Below are positions 1-8,672 of a stretch of 60,311 nt of DNA, piece by piece (within the stretch, counting starts at the first letter, position 1; every line of letters begins with the position of its first letter). Under the pieces are notes generated by a model. The model ran no database searches. It was not told where the DNA came from and saw only the letters and a program-made list of their open reading frames with translations. A program made the translations under genes and the position numbers. Location of the stretch: the NCBI GenBank assembly GCA_900552795.1, contig USBB01000012.1:1-60311 (forward strand), read 5' to 3'. Source of the stretch: an uncultured Eubacterium sp. GTDB taxonomy: Bacteria > Bacillota > Clostridia > Lachnospirales > Lachnospiraceae.

Positions 1-532
1 TTCAGCAGGTTCACATACTATAACAAAGGCAAATACATCAAATCTTTTCTATATGGCATTTGCAGGAAGTACAGCAGAAGTGCCAACAGAAAAGCCGACA
101 GAAGCACCTACACAAAAACCTACAGAGCCGGAAACAGAGGCTCCTACACAGAAACCTACACAGCCAGAGACAGAGGCACCTACAGAAAAGCCATCTGTAT
201 CAGGAAAGGCGGTTGTGCATAACTTTACAGAAAACGGAAAGACAAGTGATTTCTATACAATTACAGGTAATCTTTCAACAAGCAAGGGAACAGTATCATA
301 TGACGGACATAAGCTTACAAGCTGCTTAAAGATGGAAAGTTCAACATCAGTTAAGTTTACGGCAGCTGAAAAAGGAACACTTACACTTGTATTTGTTGAG
401 AAAAATAAAGAAGGAGCAGTAAAGGTTGACGGAAAGTCATACAACAGTAATGCAAACGGTATAGTAGAGGTTGCTGTTTCAGCAGGTTCACATACTATAA
501 CAAAGGCAAATACATCAAATCTTTTCTATATG
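1..532 (+). repeat. Direct repeat of the accessory module in the PL9 gene
   Basis: Bases 1-55 are identical to 478-532 (offset 477 bp, 159 codons), and the following linker is also similar (near 83 and 556). The left limit is the window edge, so the repeat is probably longer. It encodes the end of a secreted accessory module. Confidence 0.9.
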
Positions 533-1933
533 AGCCTGACACAGGGAAATTCTGAACAGCCAACAGAAAAGCCGACAGAACCACCAACAGAACCAGAAAA
601 GCCGACAGAACCTGAAAAACCTATTGACCCTACTCCGGCAGCTGGGGATATTTATGTATCACCTTCAGGTAAATCAAGTGCATCAGGAACAGAATCTGAT
701 CCTATGGATTTGGTGACAGCTATTAATAAGATTGCTGCAGGAAAGACTATATGGATGCAGGCAGGAACATATAGATATACAAATACTATATTAATTCCTG
801 AAAGCAACAGTGGTAAGAGCGGCAGCTATAAGAGTATTAAGAGCAAAGGCGGAGATGTAATTATTGATTTTGCAGGAATGGCAGAAGCAGGTTCTAACCG
901 TGGTATAGTTCTTGATGGTTCATACTGGTATTTATACAATATTGATATTACTAACGCAGGTGATAACGGTATGCTTTTATCAGGAGATAATAATATTATA
1001 GAGCTTTGTCAGTTCTATAAGAACCATGATTCAGGTCTTCAGATAAGCAGATATAACACAAATTATGCTACAAAGGATTTGTGGCCATCAAATAACCTTA
1101 TTAAGAATTGTACTTCATATGACAATAAGGACGAAGCTACAAGTGAAAATGCTGACGGATTTGCTGCAAAGCTTACATGCGGAGAGGGAAATGTATTCGA
1201 CGGATGTATTGCATACTGCAACAGTGATGATGGCTGGGATCTTTATGCTAAGCCGGCTACAGGTTCTATCGGAGTAGTGACAATTAAGAACTGTGTTGCA
1301 TTCGGAAACGGAAAGACAACAGACGGACAGGGCAGTGCAAATGGTGACATGAATGGATTTAAGCTTGGCGGAAGCAATGGAGCTTGTCCTACACCACATG
1401 TTGTTACTAATTGTCTTGCATTCTTTAACGGAGCTTGTGGCTTTACTGATAACGGAAACGGCGGTGCTATAAAGATGACTAACTGCACAGCTGCTAATAA
1501 CGGTATATATTCATCAAAAGCTAACTTTATGTGTTACAGAACATCACAGAGTGCATTGTATTCTAACCTTCTTTCATTTGCTTCAAATGGTAAGTTAGGT
1601 ACAGATAAGTTTAAGGGTGCAGTTGAGAAGACATTGTACTTTAATACAAGCGGCTCAGCATATTACTGGGTAGATGCTAAAGATACTTCTTCATTTACTG
1701 GAGCAGGCATCAAATATGGTACTCCTAATGCAAAGTCTGTATCAAATTCAGATTTTGTAAGTACTACGCTTGCAGGATATAATGCTTCTAAGGGAACATA
1801 TGCAACTAATTATCATGAGATATTAAGAAATGCAGACGGAAGTGTTAACATGAACGGATTGTTCCAGCTTAAGTCTTCAAGTCCGTTATCAAACAGCGGT
1901 ACTAACGGAAGAGCTTTAGGAGCAGCACTTTAA
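2..1933 (+). CDS. Secreted modular pectate lyase, polysaccharide lyase family 9 (5' end outside window)
   Basis: The reading frame is open from base 2, so the gene starts before the window; the ATG at 53 is internal. The C-terminal two thirds (from about 650) is a right-handed beta-helix of the PL9 type. The known PL9 calcium and catalytic residues can be placed: Asp at codon 1154, the DDGWD motif with Asp codons at 1226, 1229 and 1238, and Lys at codon 1361. Their spacing (24, 1, 3, 41 residues) is close to that of Dickeya Pel9A (24, 1, 3, 36). Upstream are a beta-sandwich-like module of about 110 residues and Thr/Pro/Glu linkers; an identical end of the same module sits at bases 1-55, so at least two copies exist. 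Expected role: calcium-dependent beta-elimination of homogalacturonan outside the cell. The signal peptide is not visible. PL9 assignment is strong; binding by the repeated module is inference. Confidence 0.88.
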   Translation, partial: SAGSHTITKANTSNLFYMAFAGSTAEVPTEKPTEAPTQKPTEPETEAPTQKPTQPETEAPTEKPSVSGKAVVHNFTENGKTSDFYTITGNLSTSKGTVSYDGHKLTSCLKMESSTSVKFTAAEKGTLTLVFVEKNKEGAVKVDGKSYNSNANGIVEVAVSAGSHTITKANTSNLFYMSLTQGNSEQPTEKPTEPPTEPEKPTEPEKPIDPTPAAGDIYVSPSGKSSASGTESDPMDLVTAINKIAAGKTIWMQAGTYRYTNTILIPESNSGKSGSYKSIKSKGGDVIIDFAGMAEAGSNRGIVLDGSYWYLYNIDITNAGDNGMLLSGDNNIIELCQFYKNHDSGLQISRYNTNYATKDLWPSNNLIKNCTSYDNKDEATSENADGFAAKLTCGEGNVFDGCIAYCNSDDGWDLYAKPATGSIGVVTIKNCVAFGNGKTTDGQGSANGDMNGFKLGGSNGACPTPHVVTNCLAFFNGACGFTDNGNGGAIKMTNCTAANNGIYSSKANFMCYRTSQSALYSNLLSFASNGKLGTDKFKGAVEKTLYFNTSGSAYYWVDAKDTSSFTGAGIKYGTPNAKSVSNSDFVSTTLAGYNASKGTYATNYHEILRNADGSVNMNGLFQLKSSSPLSNSGTNGRALGAAL

Positions 1934-1992
1934 GGTTAATAATAATAATTATTGATTCGGTGATGTGATACTTTTAATAGTATTATTAACTT

Positions 1993-2048
1993 AAAAAGGA
2001 TTTTCCTTAACTTCTGATTTAAAATCAGGGGCGGGAAAATCCTTTTTT
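1993..2048. terminator. Bidirectional terminator between PL9 gene and degV
   Basis: Inverted repeat AAAGGATTTTCC / GGAAAATCCTTT with A-rich left and T-rich right flanks. It can end the PL9 transcript on the plus strand and the DegV transcript on the minus strand. Confidence 0.8.
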
Positions 2049-2056
2049 AATCTTTT

Positions 2057-2953
2057 TTATTTGCTGAGTTCTCTGTCATTACCCATGAAAAAGAGAGCTA
2101 TTGTGTCAGGGCCGACATGGCTTCCTGTACAATAATCATAAGTTGTGTTTATAAATTTACGTACTTTAATTCGTTTTTGAATTTCATTCATAACATAAAC
2201 TGAGTCTTCATATGCGTCCGCATGAGCTATACCGATAATCTGATTTTCAGGGTCAACAATGTTATTGCATACAAGTGAAACAAGATTATTGAGAGCAGAT
2301 TTTCTTCCTCTGCACTTCTTATACTGAACAATATATCCATCTTTGTCGCCTCTTAGTATTGGTTTAATGTTTAACATATTACCAACGAATGCAACAGAAG
2401 TATTAATTCTTCCGGTATGGGCTAAATACTTTAAGTCGTCAACGGTAAATACACCGTTCATTTTTGCAGGATAGCTTTCAAGTTCTTTTGCAGCCTCATC
2501 AATATTCATGCCTTTATCACGCATTTCACTCGCATATAGAGCCAAAATGCCCTGACCTAAAGAGGCGTTAAGCGCATCGATAAGTACTATTTTTCTGTTA
2601 TTAGGAGGATTATCCATAAGCTCTTCTGCTGCAATTCTTGCAGAATTATATGTTCCGCTTATGTTTTTGCTTAATGAAATGTACAACACATCTTCATCTG
2701 CTTCCATTACCTGACGGAAACACTCTGAAAAGTCACCGCTGCTTATAAGTCCGGTTTTTACATTGAGACCTTTGCGCATTGCGTCATAATATTCCTTGCC
2801 TCTAACACGTTCTTCTTCTGGTGAGAGGCCAGGCTCAAAACAGGTAACAGGTTTTTCGTTAATATAATTAACAAAAGACATGACTTTAATATTATATTCT
2901 TTAACTATTTCGGCAGGTATGTTAGCTGCTGAATCAACAACAATCTGAAACAT
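2057..2953 (-). CDS. DegV family protein (fatty-acid binding)
   Basis: A 298-residue protein with the full DegV layout: N-terminal IVVDSAANIP, the TGLISSGDF and SLSKNISGTY segments, and the DDLKYLAHTGRI motif before the second domain. Family members bind a fatty acid between two alpha/beta domains and can act as FakB subunits that present it to the kinase FakA. No fakA lies nearby, so that role is inference. The frame extends to 2977, but the Met at 2953 matches the usual DegV N-terminus and is preceded by GGAG (2966-2969, long spacing of 12). It stands alone on the minus strand between a terminator and a tRNA gene. Confidence 0.85.
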   Translation of the reverse strand: MFQIVVDSAANIPAEIVKEYNIKVMSFVNYINEKPVTCFEPGLSPEEERVRGKEYYDAMRKGLNVKTGLISSGDFSECFRQVMEADEDVLYISLSKNISGTYNSARIAAEELMDNPPNNRKIVLIDALNASLGQGILALYASEMRDKGMNIDEAAKELESYPAKMNGVFTVDDLKYLAHTGRINTSVAFVGNMLNIKPILRGDKDGYIVQYKKCRGRKSALNNLVSLVCNNIVDPENQIIGIAHADAYEDSVYVMNEIQKRIKVRKFINTTYDYCTGSHVGPDTIALFFMGNDRELSK

Positions 2954-2988
2954 TTTTAAATTATTCTCCAATCGCATAAAATATTATA

Positions 2989-3057
2989 GGATTGTGGGAG
3001 TGCAAAGCACGAAACAATCCGTGTAATCATAATCAGGGCGTTTTGACACCCAAATCA
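2989..3057 (+). repeat. Interspersed nested-hairpin element, copy A
   Basis: Outer stem GGATTGT/ACAATCC (2989-2995 and 3014-3020) encloses an inner stem GTGC/GCAC with an AAA loop. The 3' part (CCGTGTAATC ... TTTTGACAC) matches copies B and E. This copy lacks the 5' half seen in copy B. It lies upstream of degV but points away from it. Confidence 0.85.
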
Positions 3058-3135
3058 CTATATTTGATTATATGTGGTATTGAAAACTATGTCAAGCACT
3101 TTGAAATACCGCTTGGTGAAGAGCGCATAATAAAA

Positions 3136-3206
3136 AGCAGATAACGGGAATCGAACCCGCCTTTCCGGCTTGGGAAGCCAGCGTTCTACCGATGAACCAT
3201 ATCTGC
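3136..3206 (-). tRNA. tRNA-Gly (anticodon CCC)
   Basis: Reverse-strand cloverleaf of 71 nt: acceptor stem GCAGATA/TATCTGC, D-loop with GGT, anticodon stem CTGGC/GCCGG around loop TTCCCAA (anticodon CCC), and T-arm with TTCGATT. CCA is not encoded. Confidence 0.95.
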
Positions 3207-3302
3207 ATAGAAAATATTATAGCACTAATGAATAAAAGTTCAAGAATAAATATAAGAATGATAAATATCAAATTATAAGAAGATAAAAATGATAAAGTCC
3301 TA

Positions 3303-3331
3303 TTGAGTATAAGATTGCGAAATGATATAAT
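3303..3331 (+). promoter_or_regulatory. Predicted sigma-A promoter for the membrane protein at 3359
   Basis: TTGAGT (3303-3308), 17-bp spacer, TATAAT (3326-3331), about 30 bp before the first candidate start codon. Confidence 0.6.
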
Positions 3332-3358
3332 TTGTGCAAATTATGATGAACTTAAATC

Positions 3359-4207
3359 ATGGAAAGTAAATATTTAAGGATAAGTAGGTATATTGAAATG
3401 GACAAGATAAAAGACTTTATAAGGCAAAATAAAAAGATTGTATTTCCTGCTGCAATACTGCTTGTGATATTTGTGGCAGCAGGTATTTATTTTATATCAC
3501 AGTCAGATGCAGACAAAAATAAAAATGTAGCCGGGCAGTCAGAGCAAAAAACTGAAGTCTTAAACGATGAAAGTCGATCAGAGAATAAAACTGATGAGAG
3601 CAAAACACAGGGTGTAGTGACGGAAAGTCAGACTCAGGGAAGCGATGAAATTCAATTGGAGGAGAATGGGACAGGAAGTCAGGATTCGAATGACAAAGCT
3701 TCTGACAAAAATTCTAACAACAGTAATAATAGTAATAGCGTTAATAATAACAGTGGAAGTGCGGGAAACAGCAATGGCTCCGGCGACTGGTCGTGGGATT
3801 TTAATGAACCGGCTCCTGATCATGAGCACGTGTGGGTTACAAATACAGAAACTAAAGAGGAAACTTATAAAGAATGGGTTACAGCAGAGAAGAATTACTA
3901 TACGTTATATCGTTTCTATTGGCATAATACTCACAAGTGGGAGGAATCACGTGATCACAAACGTTTTGATGAGTGGTATAAAAGTGAATACGGCGGATTT
4001 TTCTATGCCTATCATCCGTATGATAAGCCGGAAGATGACCCACTTTTCATAGAATATGACAGTAACGGCAATCCTGTATATACAAATGACCATGCTATTA
4101 TCAGTAACCTTTTTGAGTGGGTTCCATGTGAACCATACGAAAAGACAGAGACGAGAGAAGTGACTGTTACAACTATAACCTGCTCAATTTGTGGAGCTGT
4201 TAAATAA
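3359..4207 (+). CDS. Membrane-anchored protein of unknown function with Trp/Tyr-rich outer domain
   Basis: I do not recognise a family. The protein has a short basic N-terminus, one transmembrane helix (about residues 28-47), then about 90 residues of Ser/Asn/Glu/Asp-rich linker with runs of Asn and Ser. The C-terminal domain of about 130 residues is rich in Trp, Tyr and His and ends with CSICGAVK. The topology suggests an N-terminal anchor with the Trp-rich domain outside. The linker has the composition of a wall-spanning spacer. A second start at 3398 is possible and would remove 13 residues; neither start has a strong ribosome binding site. It stands alone with its own promoter ahead of the trp leader. 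Confidence 0.6.
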   Translation: MESKYLRISRYIEMDKIKDFIRQNKKIVFPAAILLVIFVAAGIYFISQSDADKNKNVAGQSEQKTEVLNDESRSENKTDESKTQGVVTESQTQGSDEIQLEENGTGSQDSNDKASDKNSNNSNNSNSVNNNSGSAGNSNGSGDWSWDFNEPAPDHEHVWVTNTETKEETYKEWVTAEKNYYTLYRFYWHNTHKWEESRDHKRFDEWYKSEYGGFFYAYHPYDKPEDDPLFIEYDSNGNPVYTNDHAIISNLFEWVPCEPYEKTETREVTVTTITCSICGAVK

Positions 4208-4226
4208 GAATTATGTGTAAAAAATG

Positions 4227-4256
4227 TTGACAAAGAAATATTCTTAGTAATATAAT
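4227..4256 (+). promoter_or_regulatory. Promoter of the trp operon leader
   Basis: Consensus TTGACA (4227-4232), 18-bp spacer, consensus TATAAT (4251-4256), directly before the T-box leader. Confidence 0.8.
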
Positions 4257-4274
4257 ATGAAAAAATTTAATAAG

Positions 4275-4565
4275 ATATCACAAACCGTTGAAGTGGAGAT
4301 AAAAATAAGATAAGAACTTACAGAGAGTGTGGGATGCTGAGAACCACGCAGTAGCACTGCTTATTAAATGGACCACAGAGGGCGCAGTCAAAGGCATATT
4401 GCTTAGTATTCTGCGACGTAAGACCTGCGTGATTGGTCAGGAATATGATAGTATTCCGTAAGTGCACAGTACAGCTATAACTGTATTGTGAAGCAAGGTG
4501 GTACCGCGGGTAAAGTATATACTCGTCCTTGACAAACTTATAGTTTGTTGAGGACGTTTTTTTAT
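4275..4565 (+). promoter_or_regulatory. T-box riboswitch, tryptophan specific
   Basis: The T-box sequence AAGGTGGTACCGCGG is at 4495-4509. Stem I carries the AGAGAG element (near 4323), and the specifier context AAA-TGG-ACC places a TGG (Trp) specifier codon at 4369-4371. A terminator hairpin with a T-run follows. Uncharged tRNA-Trp would pair with the specifier and the T-box bulge, favour the antiterminator and turn on the trp operon. The specifier agrees with the genes downstream. Confidence 0.93.
4524..4565 (+). terminator. T-box controlled terminator (attenuator)
   Basis: Stem CGTCCTTGACAAAC / GTTTGTTGAGGACG followed by a run of T. The 5' arm overlaps the segment that would pair with the T-box in the antiterminator. 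Confidence 0.9.
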
Positions 4566-4570
4566 TTAAA

Positions 4571-4765
4571 GATTACAGTGTCAAAAGGTCTTGAGACCAC
4601 TTGTGCTTGCACAATAGTGGGTGAATGACCTTGGGACACGCCCCTACATGAGCATAAAAGTGGAGCGTAAGCTTCACGATATGCGAATGTTGGGGGAGGA
4701 TTGTGGGAGTGCGAAGCACGTAACAATCCGTGTAATTGTAATTAGGGTGTTTTGACACGGTAATC
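4571..4765 (+). repeat. Interspersed nested-hairpin element, copy B (longest, with terminal inverted repeats)
   Basis: The ends are near-perfect inverted repeats: GATTACAGTGTCAAAA at 4571 and the complement of GATTACCGTGTCAAAA at 4750-4765. Inside are the segment shared with copy C (TGCACAATAGTGGGTGAATG near 4609), a hairpin GTGGAGC/GCTTCAC (near 4662-4678), and the core nested hairpin at 4698-4729. At 195 bp with terminal repeats and no reading frame it looks like a MITE. It sits between the trp attenuator and the trpE ribosome binding site. Confidence 0.8.
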
Positions 4766-4802
4766 ATTAAAAAACGTTCTCGGCAAAAGTCAGGAGGTTA
4801 AT

Positions 4803-6245
4803 GTGAAAAATAATCTTAATATTTTTAAATTAAAGCCGGTATATCGCAGGCTTAAAGCGGATGGAAAAACACCGCTTGAAGTATTGTCAATACTTAAAAA
4901 TGTGTCTAAAAACTGTTTTTTGCTTGAATCGGTTGAAGAACAGAAATTCTGGGGCAGATACACATTTATAGGATATGACCCTAAGCTTGAAATATCCGCT
5001 GTTAACGGATGTGTACAAATCAAGTCAGGTACATGTGTAGAATTTGAAGATGTTAAACCATCAGAGTATATACGTAAAATATTAAAGGAAAACTATAGCA
5101 TTAAAGTTGATGGACTTCCTGCATTTACAGGAGGTCTTGTCGGATATTTTTCTTATGACTATATTAAGTATTCTGAAAATAATCTTAAGCTTGATGCGAA
5201 TGACGAGGAGGGTTTTTGTGATGTTGATTTAATGCTTTTTGACAAGGTTATAGCTTTTGATAATCAGGAAAAGGAGATTATTTTAATAATAAATGTAAAA
5301 CTTGATGATTATGAGATTAATTATAATAAAGCACTATTAGAATTAAATCAGATGGAGCAGTTGATTTTTGCAGGAAGCAAGAAAGAGGATGACAGAGGAA
5401 AGTTAAGAGAAAAACTTAAGCCTTTGTTTGATAAAGAAAGCTACTGCAATATGGTTGAAAGGGCAAAGTCTTATATAAGCGAGGGTGATATATTTCAGGT
5501 TGTATTATCAAACAGGTGGAAAGCTGCTTTTGACGGAACGCTTCTTAAAGCATATGAATACTTGAGAAAAAATAATCCTTCACCGTATATGTTTTATTTT
5601 ACAAGTGACAATATAGAGCTTACAGGGGCTTCTCCTGAAACGTTGGTGAAGCTTGAAAATGAAAAGCTGTATACGTTTCCGTTAGCAGGCACAAGGCCGC
5701 GGGGAAAAACAGCAGAACAGGATAATGAGCTTGAAAGGGAGCTTTTATCAGATGAAAAGGAATGTGCCGAACATAATATGCTTGTGGATTTGGGAAGAAA
5801 CGATATGGGAAAGGTAAGCAGAATCGGCAGTGTGAAAGTGGAGCGTTACATGGAAGTACAAAAATACTCCCATGTTATGCATATAGGTTCAACTGTAACC
5901 GGAAAAATACGTGAGGATAAGGATGCACTTGATGCAATAGAAGCGATTTTGCCAGCGGGAACACTTTCGGGAGCACCTAAGATACGTGCCTGTGAGATTA
6001 TAAATGAACTGGAAAATAATAAAAGAGGAATTTATGGCGGAGCCATAGGTTATATTGATTTTACCGGAAATATGGACGTGTGTATTGCAATAAGACTGGC
6101 ATTTAAGAAAAATGGAAATGTATATATACGCTCCGGTGCAGGAATTGTGGCGGACTCTGTACCGGAAAATGAGTATATTGAGTGTCAAAATAAAGCAAAG
6201 GCAGTTGTAAAGGCATTAGAGTACAGCACAGGAGGTGATTTTTAA
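4803..6245 (+). CDS. trpE: Anthranilate synthase component I
   Basis: A 480-residue chorismate-utilising enzyme that makes anthranilate from chorismate and ammonia, the first step of tryptophan synthesis. It shows the Trp-feedback motif LLES (residues 40-43), the segment PLAGTRPRGKT and the ELLSDEKECAEHNMLVDLGRND signature. The start is GTG at 4803, five bases after AGGAGG (4792-4797); the ATG at 4801 runs straight into a stop and is not used. The stop overlaps the trpG start by one base (TAATG), so the two subunits are probably translationally coupled. Expression is controlled by the T-box upstream, and activity probably by bound tryptophan. Confidence 0.96.
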   Translation: MKNNLNIFKLKPVYRRLKADGKTPLEVLSILKNVSKNCFLLESVEEQKFWGRYTFIGYDPKLEISAVNGCVQIKSGTCVEFEDVKPSEYIRKILKENYSIKVDGLPAFTGGLVGYFSYDYIKYSENNLKLDANDEEGFCDVDLMLFDKVIAFDNQEKEIILIINVKLDDYEINYNKALLELNQMEQLIFAGSKKEDDRGKLREKLKPLFDKESYCNMVERAKSYISEGDIFQVVLSNRWKAAFDGTLLKAYEYLRKNNPSPYMFYFTSDNIELTGASPETLVKLENEKLYTFPLAGTRPRGKTAEQDNELERELLSDEKECAEHNMLVDLGRNDMGKVSRIGSVKVERYMEVQKYSHVMHIGSTVTGKIREDKDALDAIEAILPAGTLSGAPKIRACEIINELENNKRGIYGGAIGYIDFTGNMDVCIAIRLAFKKNGNVYIRSGAGIVADSVPENEYIECQNKAKAVVKALEYSTGGDF

Positions 6246-6814
6246 TGATATTGCTTATAGATAATTATGACAGCTTTTCCTACAATCTTTATCAGCTTAT
6301 AGGAAGCTTTGATAATGATATCAGGGTTATAAGAAACGATGAGATGACAGTTGAACAGATAGAAGCTTTAAATCCGACGCATATCGTTTTGTCACCGGGG
6401 CCCGGAAAACCGGAGAATGCAGGTGTATGTGTTGAACTTGTAAAGAAATTAAAAAATAAGTATAAGATACTCGGCGTGTGTCTCGGACATCAGGCAATAT
6501 GCGAAGCATTTGGTGCAAAGGTTACGTATGCAAAAACGCTTATGCATGGAAAAACATCGGTTATAAATGTAACTTATGATAATAGTGTTCTATTTAAAGA
6601 AATGAAAAAGGAAATTAAAGTGGCAAGATATCATTCGCTTGCCGCAGATAAAGAAAGTATACCTGAACAGCTGATAGTTAGTGCGCTGACAGATGACGGA
6701 GAGGTTATGGCAGTGGAGTACAGGTTTGGAAAGGTATATGGGGTACAGTTCCATCCGGAATCTATATTAACTCCGCAGGGGAAGAAAGTAATAAAAAATT
6801 TTTTGGAGGCTTAA
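6245..6814 (+). CDS. trpG: Anthranilate synthase component II, glutamine amidotransferase
   Basis: Class I glutamine amidotransferase of 189 residues that supplies ammonia to TrpE. It has the LSPGPGKPENAG oxyanion-region motif, the nucleophile Cys79 in GVCLGHQ, and the catalytic pair His170/Glu172 in VQFHPES. This is a stand-alone TrpG, not fused to TrpD. In some Firmicutes a single such subunit also serves para-aminobenzoate synthase; no pab genes are seen here. It overlaps trpE by one base and is followed by trpD after 3 bases. Confidence 0.95.
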   Translation: MILLIDNYDSFSYNLYQLIGSFDNDIRVIRNDEMTVEQIEALNPTHIVLSPGPGKPENAGVCVELVKKLKNKYKILGVCLGHQAICEAFGAKVTYAKTLMHGKTSVINVTYDNSVLFKEMKKEIKVARYHSLAADKESIPEQLIVSALTDDGEVMAVEYRFGKVYGVQFHPESILTPQGKKVIKNFLEA

Positions 6815-6817
6815 ATT

Positions 6818-7831
6818 ATGATTAAAAAAGCAATTATAGAATTAAATGAAAAGAAAGATTTGTCTTATGATATGGCAAAGGAGGTTATGGAGCAGATAAT
6901 GAGAGGTGAAGCTTCACAGGTTCAGATAGCGGCATATCTTACTGCTTTATCGATGAAAGGCGAGACTATTGAAGAAATAACAGCATCAGCGCAAGGAATG
7001 AGAAATCATGCGGTAAGACTTTTAAATGATAAGGATGTGCTTGAGATAGTGGGAACAGGCGGAGACCACTCGAACTCATTTAATATTTCAACTACGAGTG
7101 CGATTATTCTTGCTGCGGCAGGTGTTCCTGTGGCAAAGCATGGAAACAGGGCAGCATCAAGTAAATGCGGAGCGGCAGATGTGCTTGAGGCATTGGGCGT
7201 AAATATAAATATAACACCTGAGAAGAGTAAGGAATTACTGGATAAAATCGGAATATGTTTTCTGTTTGCACAAAAATATCATATGGCAATGAAACATGTG
7301 GCTCCTGTACGAAAGGAGCTTTCGGTAAGAACGATATTTAATATATTGGGGCCATTGTCAAATCCTGCAGGGGCGAGTATGCAGCTTATGGGGGTGTATG
7401 ATGAGTCGCTGGTTGAACCGTTAGGGGAGGTCTTGTTCAGGCTTGGCGTAAAAAGAGGAATGGTAGTGTACGGAAAAGACGGATTGGATGAGATATCAAT
7501 GAGTGCACCGACCAAAGTGTGTCAGATAAGAGACGGATGGTTTAAAACGTATACGATAAATCCTGAGGATTATGGATTTAAACTGTGTGATAAATCAGAG
7601 CTTGTAGGCGGAAATCCTGCCGAAAATGCTGAGATTACACTTAACATATTAAATGGTGAACAGGGACCAAAGACAGATGCAGTTGTTTTAAATGCGGCAG
7701 CAGCACTGTATATAGCAAAGCAGGATATAAGCCTTAATGAAGCGATAGAACAAATAAAGGAAGTTATAGCGAAAAAAAAGGCAGTTGAAAAGCTCAATGA
7801 ATTTATACGTTATTCAAATGAGACAGATTAA
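6818..7831 (+). CDS. trpD: Anthranilate phosphoribosyltransferase
   Basis: A 337-residue enzyme that joins anthranilate to PRPP. It has the GTGGD phosphoribosyl-binding motif (VGTGGDHSNSFNIST), the KHGNRAASSKCGAADVLEALG segment and the conserved GPLSNPAG loop. GGAGG lies 10 bases before the ATG. Length and motifs are ordinary for the family. A 67-bp gap to trpC is the largest within the operon. Confidence 0.96.
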   Translation: MIKKAIIELNEKKDLSYDMAKEVMEQIMRGEASQVQIAAYLTALSMKGETIEEITASAQGMRNHAVRLLNDKDVLEIVGTGGDHSNSFNISTTSAIILAAAGVPVAKHGNRAASSKCGAADVLEALGVNINITPEKSKELLDKIGICFLFAQKYHMAMKHVAPVRKELSVRTIFNILGPLSNPAGASMQLMGVYDESLVEPLGEVLFRLGVKRGMVVYGKDGLDEISMSAPTKVCQIRDGWFKTYTINPEDYGFKLCDKSELVGGNPAENAEITLNILNGEQGPKTDAVVLNAAAALYIAKQDISLNEAIEQIKEVIAKKKAVEKLNEFIRYSNETD

Positions 7832-7898
7832 AAGGAAAATATTCTGATGAAAGGGAAGGACGGTTGCTGTACGAGATAACCGGAATACAGGTGTGATT

Positions 7899-8672
7899 AT
7901 GATACTTGATAATATAGTTGCTTATACAAAGAAAAGAGTTGAAAAAAATAAAGAACAAAAGCTATTTGAAGTTTTAAAAAAAGAGGTTGAAGCTCTTCCG
8001 ATAAGCTTTGATTATCCGTTTGAAAAAGCATTGTCTAAAAATGGAATGTCTTTTATCTGTGAGGTTAAGAAAGCATCTCCGTCAAAGGGAATTATAGCAC
8101 AGGATTTTGATTATATTTCAATAGCCAAGGAATATGAAAGGATTGGAGCGTCTGCAATATCAGTTCTTACAGAACCGGAATTTTTTAAGGGCAATGACAT
8201 GTATCTGGCGCAGATACGTGAAAATGTACAACTGCCGATTCTTAGAAAAGATTTTATTATTGATGAATATCAGATATATGAGGCTAAGAACATAGGCGCA
8301 GATGCGATTTTGCTGATATGTGAAATATTGGAGGAGCAGGCCTTTAAAAAATTTCTTGAGCTGGCGCACAGTTTAGGCTTATCGGTTTTGGCAGAGGTGC
8401 ATAATGAGGAACAGGTGAGCATGGCGGCTGCGGCAGGTGCAAGAATAATAGGTGTAAATAACAGAAACCTTACAAATTTTAAAGTTGATATCAATACGAG
8501 TTTAAGACTTGCAAAGTTAATTCCCGAAGAAGTGATATTTGTGTCAGAAAGCGGAATAATGAATGTTGACGATATTGTAAAGGTGAAGGAGGCAGGTGCG
8601 GATGCGGTGCTTATCGGAGAGGCATTTATGCGTTCGGATGACAAGGAAAAGCTTATAAAAGGGTTGAGATAA
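7899..8672 (+). CDS. trpC: Indole-3-glycerol phosphate synthase
   Basis: A TIM-barrel enzyme of 257 residues that closes the ring of CdRP to indole-3-glycerol phosphate. It shows the N-terminal ICEVKKASPSKGII segment with the catalytic Lys, the VLTEPEFFKG and LPILRKDFIIDEYQIYE segments, and the C-terminal SESGI...DAVLIGEAFMR phosphate-binding site. The ATG at 7899 has AGGTG at suitable distance; a GTG two codons upstream (7893) is a possible alternative. The stop overlaps the trpF start by one base. Confidence 0.96.
   Translation: MILDNIVAYTKKRVEKNKEQKLFEVLKKEVEALPISFDYPFEKALSKNGMSFICEVKKASPSKGIIAQDFDYISIAKEYERIGASAISVLTEPEFFKGNDMYLAQIRENVQLPILRKDFIIDEYQIYEAKNIGADAILLICEILEEQAFKKFLELAHSLGLSVLAEVHNEEQVSMAAAAGARIIGVNNRNLTNFKVDINTSLRLAKLIPEEVIFVSESGIMNVDDIVKVKEAGADAVLIGEAFMRSDDKEKLIKGLR

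Noticed and set aside
60..329. 89-codon frame inside the PL9 gene
   Set aside because: Out-of-frame reading of the Thr/Pro linker; composition is Gln/His/Arg-rich and lacks a ribosome binding site.
53..1933. ATG at 53 as start of the pectate lyase
   Set aside because: The frame is open to base 2 and the residues before it repeat a module seen again further on, so the gene begins outside the window.
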